From an uncultured Bacteroidaceae bacterium (lineage in GTDB: Bacteria > Bacteroidota > Bacteroidia > Bacteroidales > Bacteroidaceae), in NCBI GenBank assembly GCA_944320965.1, contig CALUJO010000007.1:21164-85163 (forward strand): a DNA stretch of 64,000 nucleotides, given 5' to 3'. Both the position numbers and the translations under genes were made by a program. The notes under the pieces were generated by a model. That model was not told the origin of the DNA and made no database searches. It saw only the letters and a list, made by a program, of their open reading frames with translations. Of this stretch, positions 55,277-63,977 are shown piece after piece (positions within the stretch are counted from its first letter, which is position 1; the number at the start of each line of letters is the position of its first letter).

Positions 55277-57520
55277 TTAAAAGCCAAATCTTACAGCAGC
55301 GTATATATTCCTGCCGGGAGCATTTATTCCGGATGCAAAGGTACGATATTCCATGTCAAGAACATTCTCTACCCCAGCCTGTAATGAAAGTTTTTCTGTT
55401 ACATTACAGTTCAGCTTCAGATTCAACGTATACCAAGCGGGCGAACCTTGACCTTTTTCTCCCAATGCAGTTGCATAGTTAAGATTGTCTTCGCCTTCCA
55501 TGTTGTACGTAGAAAGTTTCTTTCTTCCATTGTACATGGCATAGAAATCTACCCTAAACCTGTCATTGGAAGTCATATAGGCAATTCCTACGCGTCCGAA
55601 CATCGGCGGAATATGGTCAAGCGGATTTCGGGTATCCAGTATTTTGCCATAAGTATAGTTGAATGTTCCGTATATTTCAAATTCACGGACAGGAGTGGCT
55701 GTAACCGAACCGGAATATCCCCACAGAAAAGCTTTCCTGCTGTTTATGCTTGTATATACATCACATTCCATACCGTCATATTCAATTTTATCCTTTCCGT
55801 TCAGGGTTCCCTTTGCAGTTGTTATAGCATCAAAATAATAAGTTGCAAAGAAAACATTCTCCCAGGTCAGAACATCATCAATATGCTTTGTCACATTCAA
55901 ATCAAGCGACAAAGTTTTTTCTGGCTTGAGATTTGAATTCGGTACCGTTACTGTTCCAAGCTTCGAATCAAATACTTTTGAAGCATTGTCAATGTTAGGC
56001 ACTCTATACGCATTAGATAATGATGTTGCTACCTTCCATGTCTTGGCAGGAAGATAGTTCAGTCCGACAGAAAGGCTGTAAATCATATTGTCGCGTCTGA
56101 TATCATCTCCTCCGAAAAACGGGAAAGCTTTCACATCCTTTGTAGAAGAGTACACATACGAATATCCCAGGCGCGCTCCATCCTGAAGCCTCAGTTTGGG
56201 AGATATGTCCCAGGTGTGCATTGCAAATGCCTCCAACGAATGCATGCAGTTTCTTCCATCCGGGTAACGCGTTGTATTTGCCGTCAGCTCTCCTGTTTTT
56301 ACGTTTTCAAGATTTGCGGTAGACTGAAGCCAGCTCAGAGTACCGTCCACACCGGCATCAATCTTATGATTGCCGATATATTTTATCCAGTCGGTATTCA
56401 ATGTCAGCATATCCACATTTTCCCATCTGTTATTAAGGGTATCGTCTTTGAACTTCCTGTTATGTCTGCTCTCCTTTACCTTCTGGTAAGACAAGGACAT
56501 AACGGTTCTGTCTGCCCCGAAACGCTCGCGTGTCTCATAATTATATGATGCAAGGAAGCGGAACTGCGGTCCGTAATACCACTCCGAATACTTTGGTTTC
56601 ACCGTTTCATCCTTAATACTGAATTCAGTCAGACGGTCATAACGGTCTATATTACTTGTATTTGACAACTGCAGATTGAGCATATGCTTCTGGTTGCCCG
56701 ACGGAGCGTAAAGGAATTTCTGAAGAATATCATACTGTTCATAACCGGATGACACCTGTTTATGGAAATCTTCGTTTCCAACAAGCATATCTTCAGCGTT
56801 TCTGTCAGGAACGACATACCAGTCACGACGGATGTATGAGTCTCCTTGAGGCATAAACGGATTTGAAGTCTTTCCGGATGTCAAATCTCCGAAATGGCTG
56901 TATGTTACGGATGTCAAGGAGGCAAACTTCTCTGTTCCGTAATTTATATCAAAATGAGATGTACCTTCATTATTGACAGAGCCATATCTGAAAACCGCAT
57001 TGCCGGTAAGATATTGTCTGTCGTACGCAAGTTTCGGGTTCCTTGTATTGAAGACTACCGCTCCGCCAAGAGCATCCGACCCATAATTAATGGAAGACGG
57101 ACCGTTAAGTATTTCCATACTTTGGAGCATAAACTGGTCTATCGTAATCGAATTCTGCAAATGTCCGCTACGATAAATAAGGTTATTCATCCTTATTCCG
57201 TCAACAACAAGCAGAACACGCGAAGCCTCAAACCCTCTTATAACAGGACTTCCTCCACCCTGCTGGCTCTTCTGAACAGCAACCATACCTGTTTCCTGAA
57301 GCATATCACCTACATTCTGACGATTTGAATACCTTATAAAATCATCGGGACACACAACTACCTGCTGCGGAACAAGTATCTTTTTTGACGCAACACGGCT
57401 GGACAATATCTCTATATCATCCAATTTCTCATGTCTGTATATAAGAGAATCTACAACTTCAGCATTGGCTTCGGCAAATGTCGAAGCAATAAAGCACAAT
57501 GTTATACTCCAATACTTCAT
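55277..57520 (-). CDS. TonB-dependent outer-membrane receptor in the RiPP cluster
   Basis: A 747-residue receptor. The signal peptide is residues 1-20 (EANA). The plug domain lies at about 50-170 with NVGDMLQETGMV and PVIRGFEASRVLLVVDGIRMNN. The barrel follows and ends in AAVRFGF with C-terminal Phe. There is no carboxypeptidase-like domain, and its closest look is to heme/vitamin B12/siderophore receptors. It is 11 bases after the precursor gene. In Proteobacterial lasso clusters a TonB receptor takes up the peptide; here it could import the finished product or a metal complex with it. Confidence 0.82.
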   Translation of the reverse strand: MKYWSITLCFIASTFAEANAEVVDSLIYRHEKLDDIEILSSRVASKKILVPQQVVVCPDDFIRYSNRQNVGDMLQETGMVAVQKSQQGGGSPVIRGFEASRVLLVVDGIRMNNLIYRSGHLQNSITIDQFMLQSMEILNGPSSINYGSDALGGAVVFNTRNPKLAYDRQYLTGNAVFRYGSVNNEGTSHFDINYGTEKFASLTSVTYSHFGDLTSGKTSNPFMPQGDSYIRRDWYVVPDRNAEDMLVGNEDFHKQVSSGYEQYDILQKFLYAPSGNQKHMLNLQLSNTSNIDRYDRLTEFSIKDETVKPKYSEWYYGPQFRFLASYNYETRERFGADRTVMSLSYQKVKESRHNRKFKDDTLNNRWENVDMLTLNTDWIKYIGNHKIDAGVDGTLSWLQSTANLENVKTGELTANTTRYPDGRNCMHSLEAFAMHTWDISPKLRLQDGARLGYSYVYSSTKDVKAFPFFGGDDIRRDNMIYSLSVGLNYLPAKTWKVATSLSNAYRVPNIDNASKVFDSKLGTVTVPNSNLKPEKTLSLDLNVTKHIDDVLTWENVFFATYYFDAITTAKGTLNGKDKIEYDGMECDVYTSINSRKAFLWGYSGSVTATPVREFEIYGTFNYTYGKILDTRNPLDHIPPMFGRVGIAYMTSNDRFRVDFYAMYNGRKKLSTYNMEGEDNLNYATALGEKGQGSPAWYTLNLKLNCNVTEKLSLQAGVENVLDMEYRTFASGINAPGRNIYAAVRFGF

Positions 57521-57531
57521 AACTATAAATA

Positions 57532-57708
57532 TCAGTTAAGCCATTTATCATCCCAAATATTATCGGAAGCACCAAAAGGATCTCTTCCTGGTTCAGAAGG
57601 TAAATCATCCATACCAAAATCACCTTCATTAAAAGATGATGCTATTATACCTTCAAACTCAAACTCTATTACCTCTATCACAGGCTTTACATAATTTCTT
57701 TTATTCAT
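57532..57708 (-). CDS. Small precursor-like peptide, 58 residues
   Basis: ATG 57708 to TGA 57532, 58 codons, not part of a longer gene. The leader-like part has Tyr6-Val-Lys-Pro9-Val-Ile11-Glu, the YxxPxL/I pattern that B1 proteins recognise in lasso leaders. It runs on as EVIEFEFEGIIA to Ala23, then Ser24-Ser25-Phe26-Asn27-Glu28-Gly29-Asp30. Possible ring closures are Ser24 to Asp30 (7), Ala23 to Asp30 (8) or Gly20 to Glu28 (9); rings of 7-9 are known. The C-terminal part has Pro38, Gly41-Arg42, Pro44 and the end IWDDKWLN with two Trp. The leader lacks Thr at the expected -2 position. Similar small proteins with a Y-x-K-P start are widespread in Bacteroidales, so a non-RiPP role is possible. 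Confidence 0.62.
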   Translation of the reverse strand: MNKRNYVKPVIEVIEFEFEGIIASSFNEGDFGMDDLPSEPGRDPFGASDNIWDDKWLN

Positions 57709-57794
57709 AATTGTATATATTCTTTTGTTTTCAAATAATAAACAAATTAGTTTTATGTTTGTTCATTCAACCCGTATATTATAAACTAAAATTG

Positions 57795-57802
57795 TATCTT
57801 TG
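57795..57802 (+). promoter_or_regulatory. -7 element for ahcY
   Basis: TATCTTTG, an exact TAnnTTTG match, 42 bases before ATG 57845. It supports the shorter start, since the longer frame begins inside this box. Confidence 0.45.
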
Positions 57803-57844
57803 CGCCATAAATACAAAATATTAGATACATTAAAATATACAATT

Positions 57845-59263
57845 ATGTCAAAAGAACTTTTTTCTTCCCTACCGTATAAGGTTGCGGACATTACATTAGC
57901 CGACTTCGGCCGTAAAGAACTTGATATAGCAGAAAAGGAAATGCCGGGCCTTATGGCTTTGAGAGAAAAATATGGAGAAAGCAAACCTTTGAAAGGTGCC
58001 AGAATAACAGGTTCTCTCCATATGACAATACAGACAGCAGTACTTATTGAAACACTTGTTGCACTTGGAGCAGAAGTAAGATGGTGTTCATGCAACATCT
58101 ACTCTACTCAGGACCACGCTGCTGCCGCTATAGCTGCTGCCGGAGTACCGGTATTTGCATGGAAAGGCGAAACACTTGAAGAATACTGGTGGTGTACACT
58201 TCAGGCACTTACATTCCCTGGACACAAAGGTCCTAACGTAATTGTTGACGACGGTGGTGATGCAACACTTATGATTCACAGAGGAGTTGACGCTGAGAAG
58301 GAAGCTTCGTTCCTTGATGAAGAAGTTGAAGCAGAAGACGAAATACAGCTTAATGCAATACTTAAAAGAGTACTTGCCGAGGACAACACTATATGGGGAC
58401 GCATGATACCTGAAATCAAGGGAGTATCAGAAGAAACAACAACAGGCGTTCACCGTCTTTACCAAATGAAAGAACAGGGCAAACTTCTGTTCCCTGCATT
58501 CAACGTAAACGATTCTGTTACAAAATCAAAGTTCGACAATCTGTACGGCTGCCGCGAATCACTTGCTGACGGTATAAAGCGTGCAACAGATGTTATGCTT
58601 GCCGGCAAAGTTGTTGTCGTTTGCGGATATGGTGATGTTGGTAAAGGATGCGCTCATTCAATGCGTTCTTACGGAGCAAGAGTACTTGTTACTGAAATTG
58701 ACCCGATTTGTGCATTGCAGGCAGCAATGGAAGGATTTGAAGTTACAACTGTTGAAGACGCACTTGCTGAAGGAAACATCTATGTAACTACAACCGGTAA
58801 CTGCGATATCATCAGAATAGAGCACATGGAAAAGATGAAAGATCAGGCTATCGTCTGCAACATAGGTCACTTTGACAATGAAATCCAGGTAGACAAGCTT
58901 GTTCACTATCCGGGCATCAAATGTGTAAACATCAAGCCACAGGTTGACAGATACTATTTCCCTGACGGACATTCAATTATACTGCTTGCATCAGGAAGAC
59001 TCGTTAACCTTGGCTGCGCAACAGGTCATCCTTCATTCGTAATGAGCAACTCTTTCACAAACCAGACACTTGCTCAGATCGAACTGTTCAACAAGAACTA
59101 TGATGTTGACGTTTACCGTCTGCCAAAACATCTTGACGAAGAAGTTGCACGTCTTCACCTTGAACGCATCGGGGTTAAACTTACAAAACTTACAGAAAAG
59201 CAGGCTGCCTATATTGGAGTAAGCGTTGACGGTCCTTACAAACCTGAACACTACAGATACTAA
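57845..59263 (+). CDS. ahcY: S-adenosylhomocysteine hydrolase
   Basis: A 472-residue adenosylhomocysteinase; it splits SAH to adenosine and homocysteine to keep methylation going. It starts at ATG 57845. Family features: the [20 protein letters not shown] block near 52-72, [16 protein letters not shown] at about 80-95, the Rossmann motif GYGDVGKG near 260-267 and the C-terminal [20 protein letters not shown] segment with [11 protein letters not shown] end. It is followed at 33 bases by the YfhO gene. Confidence 0.96.
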   Translation: MSKELFSSLPYKVADITLADFGRKELDIAEKEMPGLMALREKYGESKPLKGARITGSLHMTIQTAVLIETLVALGAEVRWCSCNIYSTQDHAAAAIAAAGVPVFAWKGETLEEYWWCTLQALTFPGHKGPNVIVDDGGDATLMIHRGVDAEKEASFLDEEVEAEDEIQLNAILKRVLAEDNTIWGRMIPEIKGVSEETTTGVHRLYQMKEQGKLLFPAFNVNDSVTKSKFDNLYGCRESLADGIKRATDVMLAGKVVVVCGYGDVGKGCAHSMRSYGARVLVTEIDPICALQAAMEGFEVTTVEDALAEGNIYVTTTGNCDIIRIEHMEKMKDQAIVCNIGHFDNEIQVDKLVHYPGIKCVNIKPQVDRYYFPDGHSIILLASGRLVNLGCATGHPSFVMSNSFTNQTLAQIELFNKNYDVDVYRLPKHLDEEVARLHLERIGVKLTKLTEKQAAYIGVSVDGPYKPEHYRY

Positions 59264-59296
59264 TCAGGCTATACGGAACAATAAAAACGAGATACT

Positions 59297-61792
59297 ATGA
59301 ATATCAAAAAATGGATTCCCGATATTGTAGCCGTATTGCTGTTTGCAATAATATCATTTGCCTATTTCTTCCCCTCAGATATCGAGGGGAGGGTATTGGC
59401 TGGTCATGACAATATTGCATCAGTAGGTGCCGGACAGGAAGCAAAAGAGTTCCGTGAAGAAACCGGGAAGACAACAAGATGGACAAATGCCCTGTTCGGA
59501 GGTATGCCGACATATCAGATTGCTCCAAGCTACAATTCCACAACAGCCTTGGGATTTGCCGGACAGATATACAAACTGTTCCTGCCAAACTATGTCGGAC
59601 TTGTATTCATCATGCTGTTGGGATTTTACATTCTGCTAAGGGCTTTCGGAATACCGGCATGGCTTTCTACATTAGGCTCTATTGCATGGGCATTTTCTTC
59701 CTACTTCTTTATTCTTATATATGCCGGACATATATGGAAATTCCTCGTGCTGGCATACGCGCCTCCAACAATTGCCGGAATAGTACTTGCCTACCGCAAA
59801 CACTATATGGCTGGAGGAATAATCGCAGCATTTTTCTTTGCACTTCAGCTTTTGTCAAATCATGTCCAGATGACATACTATTTCATGTTCGTCATTCTTG
59901 CCATAATGATTGGATTCTTCATTGAAGCAAAAAGAAACAACGAACTGAAGCATTTCGCAAAAGCCACTTGCGTGCTTGTTGTTGCGGCACTGATTGGAAT
60001 AACAATCAATATCTCCAATCTTTACCACACTTACAAATACAGCAAGGAAACCATGCGCGGAAAGTCGGAACTGGTCAAGGAAGACAGTGAAAACCAGACA
60101 AGCAGCGGACTTGAACGTGACTACATAACACAATGGAGTTACGGAAAAGGCGAAACATTCACTCTGCTTGTGCCGAATCTGAAAGGTGGTTCTTCAGAAC
60201 ATCTCATGGCAGACAGCAAGGTGGCCATGGAAAAGGCCGATCCGCAATTCCGCCCTTTATACCAGCAGATAGGACAATACTGGGGCGAACAGCCGGGAAC
60301 AAGCGGTCCGGTTTACGTAGGCGCATTCATACTTATGCTTGCCGTACTGGCAATGTTCATCCTGAAAGGTCCTATGAAATGGGCTCTGTTTGCCGTAACC
60401 CTTCTGTCAATATTCCTGTCATGGGGAAAGAACATGATGTGGTTCACCGACCTGTTCATTGACTATATGCCGATGTATTCAAAATTCCGTGCAGTGTCTT
60501 CAATACTTGTCATTGCCGAATTTACCATACCTTTGCTTGCAATACTCGGACTGAAGGAACTGTTTGACAAACCGGAACTTATTAAGGAACGTATGAAATA
60601 TGTATATATCTCATTCGGACTTACCGGCGGAATAGCATTCCTCTTCTGGATTATGCCGGGAGTATTCTTCTCAAGTTTTGTATCAACTGCAGAAACACAG
60701 GCATTGTCAAATCTTCCGCAGCAGTATATTGCCCCAATCATAGCAAATCTGACCGAAATGCGTGAGGCAATGATGGCATCGGATGCTTCAAGAAGTTTCT
60801 TTGTAATCCTTGCAGGTACAGTGGTTCTGATGCTTGTAATGCACAAGAAACTGAAACCGGTGTATGCAACAGTAATAATAGCAGCAATATGCCTCGTGGA
60901 TATGTGGACTGTCAACAAGAGATTTCTTAACGACAATCACTTTGTTGCCAAAAGCCAGACAACACAGGCATACAGCAGAACTCCGGCAGACGACTATATT
61001 CTTCAGGATGAAAGTCTGGACTACAGGGTTCTTAATCTAACTGTCAGCACATTCAACGACAATACTACATCCTATTACCACAAGAGTATCGGAGGATATC
61101 ATGCTGCCAAACTTAGACGCTACCAGGAGATGATTGAACATCACATTATGCCTGAAATAATGACTCTGAGCAATATCATCAGACAAAACAACGGTGATTT
61201 GACTAATGTTGACGGAAGAGAATTCCAGGTGCTTAACATGCTTAACACAAAATACATCATCATTGACAAGAATGTGGCACTTCCAAATCCTTGTGTCGCG
61301 CAGTACGGAAACGCATGGTTTGTTGACAATGTTGAATATGCCGAAAATGCAAACCAAGAAATAGACCGTATTAATGATATTGACGTAAGAAACACTGCCG
61401 TTGTTGACAGCAAATTCAAGGAAGCATTGAGAAATGCCACTTCACTTGAAAAGGATTCTACTGCATCGGTAAGCCTTATATCTTACGAACCGAACAAACT
61501 GGCTTACAAGACATCATCGGCAAAAGACGGTGTGATTGTGTTCTCTGAAATATATTATCCTGAATGGACTGCAACAATTGACGGAGAACCCGTTGACATT
61601 GCAAGAGCCAACTATATTCTGAGAACAATGTTCGTGCCTAAAGGAGACCATACAATTGTATTCTCATTTGAACCAAAATCTATCAGGAGAACGGAAGCCG
61701 CAGCATATACTGCCTTCTTCGTACTTATTGCCGGAGCACTGTTCCTTATATTTACGAGCCTGAGAAAGAAAAAAGGCATTGACAAACAATAA
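59297..61792 (+). CDS. YfhO-family membrane protein
   Basis: An 831-residue multi-spanning membrane protein with about 13 helices, of the YfhO (GT-C-like) group. A large periplasmic part at about 520-790 precedes a final helix (about 795-820). Some YfhO proteins in Gram-positives help glycosylate lipoteichoic acid; the Bacteroidota version is uncharacterised. The N-terminal loop with GHDN and WTNALFGGMPTY is conserved. It is probably in an operon with ahcY (33-base gap). A hairpin terminator follows. Confidence 0.82.
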   Translation: MNIKKWIPDIVAVLLFAIISFAYFFPSDIEGRVLAGHDNIASVGAGQEAKEFREETGKTTRWTNALFGGMPTYQIAPSYNSTTALGFAGQIYKLFLPNYVGLVFIMLLGFYILLRAFGIPAWLSTLGSIAWAFSSYFFILIYAGHIWKFLVLAYAPPTIAGIVLAYRKHYMAGGIIAAFFFALQLLSNHVQMTYYFMFVILAIMIGFFIEAKRNNELKHFAKATCVLVVAALIGITINISNLYHTYKYSKETMRGKSELVKEDSENQTSSGLERDYITQWSYGKGETFTLLVPNLKGGSSEHLMADSKVAMEKADPQFRPLYQQIGQYWGEQPGTSGPVYVGAFILMLAVLAMFILKGPMKWALFAVTLLSIFLSWGKNMMWFTDLFIDYMPMYSKFRAVSSILVIAEFTIPLLAILGLKELFDKPELIKERMKYVYISFGLTGGIAFLFWIMPGVFFSSFVSTAETQALSNLPQQYIAPIIANLTEMREAMMASDASRSFFVILAGTVVLMLVMHKKLKPVYATVIIAAICLVDMWTVNKRFLNDNHFVAKSQTTQAYSRTPADDYILQDESLDYRVLNLTVSTFNDNTTSYYHKSIGGYHAAKLRRYQEMIEHHIMPEIMTLSNIIRQNNGDLTNVDGREFQVLNMLNTKYIIIDKNVALPNPCVAQYGNAWFVDNVEYAENANQEIDRINDIDVRNTAVVDSKFKEALRNATSLEKDSTASVSLISYEPNKLAYKTSSAKDGVIVFSEIYYPEWTATIDGEPVDIARANYILRTMFVPKGDHTIVFSFEPKSIRRTEAAAYTAFFVLIAGALFLIFTSLRKKKGIDKQ

Positions 61793-61817
61793 CCACCGGT
61801 TAAACCGTACAACACAT

Positions 61818-61860
61818 AATCCGGAAATGGAAGGTATCTTCTGTTTCCGGATTCTTTTTA
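61818..61860 (+). terminator. Terminator after the YfhO gene
   Basis: AATCCGGAAA (61818-61827) pairs with TTTCCGGATT (61844-61853), with an inner GGAAG/CTTC pairing, followed by CTTTTTA. A good rho-independent terminator for the ahcY-YfhO unit. Confidence 0.7.
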
Positions 61861-61920
61861 TTCAATGCCACACAGGAAATCAGACAACAGCGACAACAGA
61901 CATATTATATAAAATATTTC

Positions 61921-62020
61921 CTTTAACCGTAAATTTCGGTTTTAAAACCGTAGACTTCGGTTTCATAAACGGAAGCTTCGGTTATAAAAACAAAGCCTTC
62001 AGTTATAAAATCCAAGCCAC
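61921..62020. repeat. 21-base degenerate tandem repeat array
   Basis: Five units of 21-22 bases. The clear ones read ACTTCGGTTTCATAAACGG, CTTCGGTTATAAAAACAAAG and TTTCGGTTTTAAAACCGTAG; later ones are decayed (CTTCAGTTATAAAATCC). CGGTT and AACCG form an inverted pair within the good units. The same family is at 15366-15495. Confidence 0.65.
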
Positions 62021-62077
62021 CTTTATCAAATCTTATTCTATGCCTTTAATGTTTCATATGTTGTTACAAATATTTGG

Positions 62078-62085
62078 TATCTTTG
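62078..62085 (+). promoter_or_regulatory. -7 element for umuDC
   Basis: TATCTTTG, 59 bases before the umuD start codon. It is the only TAnnTTTG box after the repeat array. Confidence 0.4.
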
Positions 62086-62144
62086 CATTACCGGAAAATA
62101 TTCAGAACCGGAATCACAATATATAAAGTGAACCACCGCAAGAT

Positions 62145-62594
62145 ATGAGCAATACTACACTTGAAATATATCAGTCAAATACCGGCAGCAGCCAGGAACT
62201 CCCGTTTGCCGACCAGGGTATCCGTGCGGGATTCCCATCGCCAGCACAGGATTGTATGCAAGAAAGCATTGATCTCAACAAAGAGCTGGTAAGACATCCT
62301 GCAACAACTTTTTATGCAAGGGTCGTTGGCGATTCAATGACCGATGCCGGAATTTCGGACGGCGACCTGCTTGTCATTGACAAAGGCCTTTCGCCTCAGA
62401 ACAATGATATCGTGGTAGCCTTCATTGACGGTGAGTTTACATTGAAAAGGATACAGCTTGACAAGACAAACCAATGCCTGTGGCTTATGCCGGCAAACAA
62501 CAGATACAAGCCGATAAAGGTTACCGAAGACAATGACTTCATCATTTGGGGAGTGGTTACTTATAGTATCCGGAAACAGCTTAACAGAAAATGA
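62145..62594 (+). CDS. umuD: UmuD-like S24 peptidase (error-prone polymerase subunit)
   Basis: A 149-residue LexA/UmuD-type protein. The self-cleavage site Ala28-Gly29 before Phe-Pro is present. The Ser-Lys dyad is Ser64 (GDSMTDAG) and Lys101 (FTLKRI). Cleavage stimulated by RecA filaments would give the active form. It overlaps umuC by the ATGA sequence at 62591-62594, so the pair is translationally coupled. Confidence 0.9.
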   Translation: MSNTTLEIYQSNTGSSQELPFADQGIRAGFPSPAQDCMQESIDLNKELVRHPATTFYARVVGDSMTDAGISDGDLLVIDKGLSPQNNDIVVAFIDGEFTLKRIQLDKTNQCLWLMPANNRYKPIKVTEDNDFIIWGVVTYSIRKQLNRK

Positions 62595-63859
62595 CAATGT
62601 ACGGACTTGTTGACTGCAACAACTTTTTTGCCTCTTGCGAACGCGTATTCCATCCCGAACTCCGGAATCGCCCTGTTGTTGTTCTGAGCAACAACGACGG
62701 ATGCATTATTGCTAGAAGCAACGAGGCAAAAGCGATAGGGATTCCTATGGGAAGCCCATACTTCAAGATAAAAAGTATCCTTGAAAAGAACAATGTTGCG
62801 GTATTTTCAAGCAACCATACACTTTACGGTGACATGAGCCGGCGGGTAATGTCGCTTTTGTCCGACTTTGTTCCGGACATGGAAATATACTCAATTGACG
62901 AAGCATTTGTACATCTTGAGGGATTGCAGACAATCAATACGGAAGAATATGTAAAAGGCATTGTAAAAAGCATATATAAAGGAGTTGGAATACCTGTAAC
63001 TATAGGAGTCGCGCCAACCAAGACGCTTGCAAAAGTAGCTGCCTACTTCGGGAAAAAATATCCGGGATATAAGGGAGTATGCGTAATAGATTCTGAAGAG
63101 AAAAGGATTAAGGCCCTAATGAAACTCCCTGTGTCAGAAGTCTGGGGAATAGGCAGAAGGCACAGCAAGACTATGGAACAGTTCGGAATATCTACGGCAT
63201 GGGACTTTGTGCAGAAAAAGGAAAGCTGGGTAAAAAGCATGTTCACCGTAACAGGAGTCAGGACATGGAAAGAACTGCACGGCATTGACTGCATTGAAAG
63301 GGACGACATACCTGAAAAGAAAAGCATCTGCACGAGCCGAAGCTTTGCTGGAAAAGGAATAGGCAATATAACCGAACTGGAAGAAATGGTAGCCAACTTT
63401 GCTTCGGACTCGGCAAGAAAGCTGAGACAGCAGAATTCAGTCTGTTCTGCAATAACCCTGTACGTAAGAACTGACCGCTACAATCAAAACGCACAGTTCC
63501 ACCAGATATACAAAAACATTATATTGGATGTACCGACAAACGATACCGCCGAGATAATCAAAAGCGTATTGATACAACTAAGGCAGGAGTTTATCAAAGG
63601 ATGCTTCTACAAGAAAGCCGGAGTAATACTCTGGAACATATCCCCTGAAAGCCATACACAGGCATATCTCTTTGACAGTATCAACAGAATAAAACAGAAA
63701 CAGACAATATCCGTAATAGACAAGATAAACAGAACTAACGGGAAAAACACAATAAGGATAGCATCTCAAAGCCAAGGACTCAGCAATCTTCTTAAAAAAG
63801 AACACTGTTCAAAAATGTATACAACAAACATCAATGACATTATAAAGGTCAAAGCCTGA
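62591..63859 (+). CDS. umuC: DNA polymerase V catalytic subunit UmuC (Y family)
   Basis: A 422-residue Y-family polymerase for translesion synthesis. Asp8 in VDCNNFF and Asp103/Glu104 in YSIDEAF are the metal-binding residues. The steric gate and YxxR region follow (LSNNDGCIIARS). The little finger domain and the C-terminal UmuC extension are present. Length is normal. It ends about 80 bases before the rRNA terminator region. Confidence 0.92.
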   Translation: MTMYGLVDCNNFFASCERVFHPELRNRPVVVLSNNDGCIIARSNEAKAIGIPMGSPYFKIKSILEKNNVAVFSSNHTLYGDMSRRVMSLLSDFVPDMEIYSIDEAFVHLEGLQTINTEEYVKGIVKSIYKGVGIPVTIGVAPTKTLAKVAAYFGKKYPGYKGVCVIDSEEKRIKALMKLPVSEVWGIGRRHSKTMEQFGISTAWDFVQKKESWVKSMFTVTGVRTWKELHGIDCIERDDIPEKKSICTSRSFAGKGIGNITELEEMVANFASDSARKLRQQNSVCSAITLYVRTDRYNQNAQFHQIYKNIILDVPTNDTAEIIKSVLIQLRQEFIKGCFYKKAGVILWNISPESHTQAYLFDSINRIKQKQTISVIDKINRTNGKNTIRIASQSQGLSNLLKKEHCSKMYTTNINDIIKVKA

Positions 63860-63927
63860 ATATTGTCTATACCATATTCTAAATAAAATTATAGTCTATT
63901 TCAAAAAGATATTGCTTCATTTGTATA

Positions 63928-63963
63928 CAAAAAAGAAGTCCCTCAGCATTTCTGCTGAAGGAC
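63928..63963 (-). terminator. rRNA operon terminator
   Basis: GTCCCTCAGCA (63938-63948) pairs with TGCTGAAGGAC (63953-63963), one G-U pair, loop TTTC. On the minus strand it follows the 5S rRNA end by 14 bases and is followed by a T-run (the A-run at 63929-63934). Confidence 0.75.
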
Positions 63964-63977
63964 TCTTCTCTTAAAAA

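Larger units (their letters stand above)
61793..62144. other. Intergenic region with terminator, repeats and umuD promoter
   Basis: 352 bases without a protein gene. It contains the terminator at 61818-61860, the 21-base repeat array at 61921-62020, and a -7 box (TATCTTTG, 62078-62085) for umuD. No LexA/SOS palindrome was recognised by eye. Confidence 0.55.

Noticed and set aside
47684..57708. The locus as an ordinary capsule or O-antigen cluster
   Set aside because: Only the flippase fits that reading. There are no glycosyltransferases, no Wzy polymerase and no nucleotide-sugar synthesis genes here, whereas PqqD, kinase, NTP transferase, exporter and small peptide fit a RiPP. It is kept as a weaker alternative.
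15366..62020. Repeat arrays as CRISPR loci
   Set aside because: The units follow each other directly with no unique spacers, are degenerate, and no cas genes are present.
61921..62144. A LexA/SOS box upstream of umuD
   Set aside because: I looked for a palindromic operator but found none that matched a known consensus, so no SOS site is claimed.
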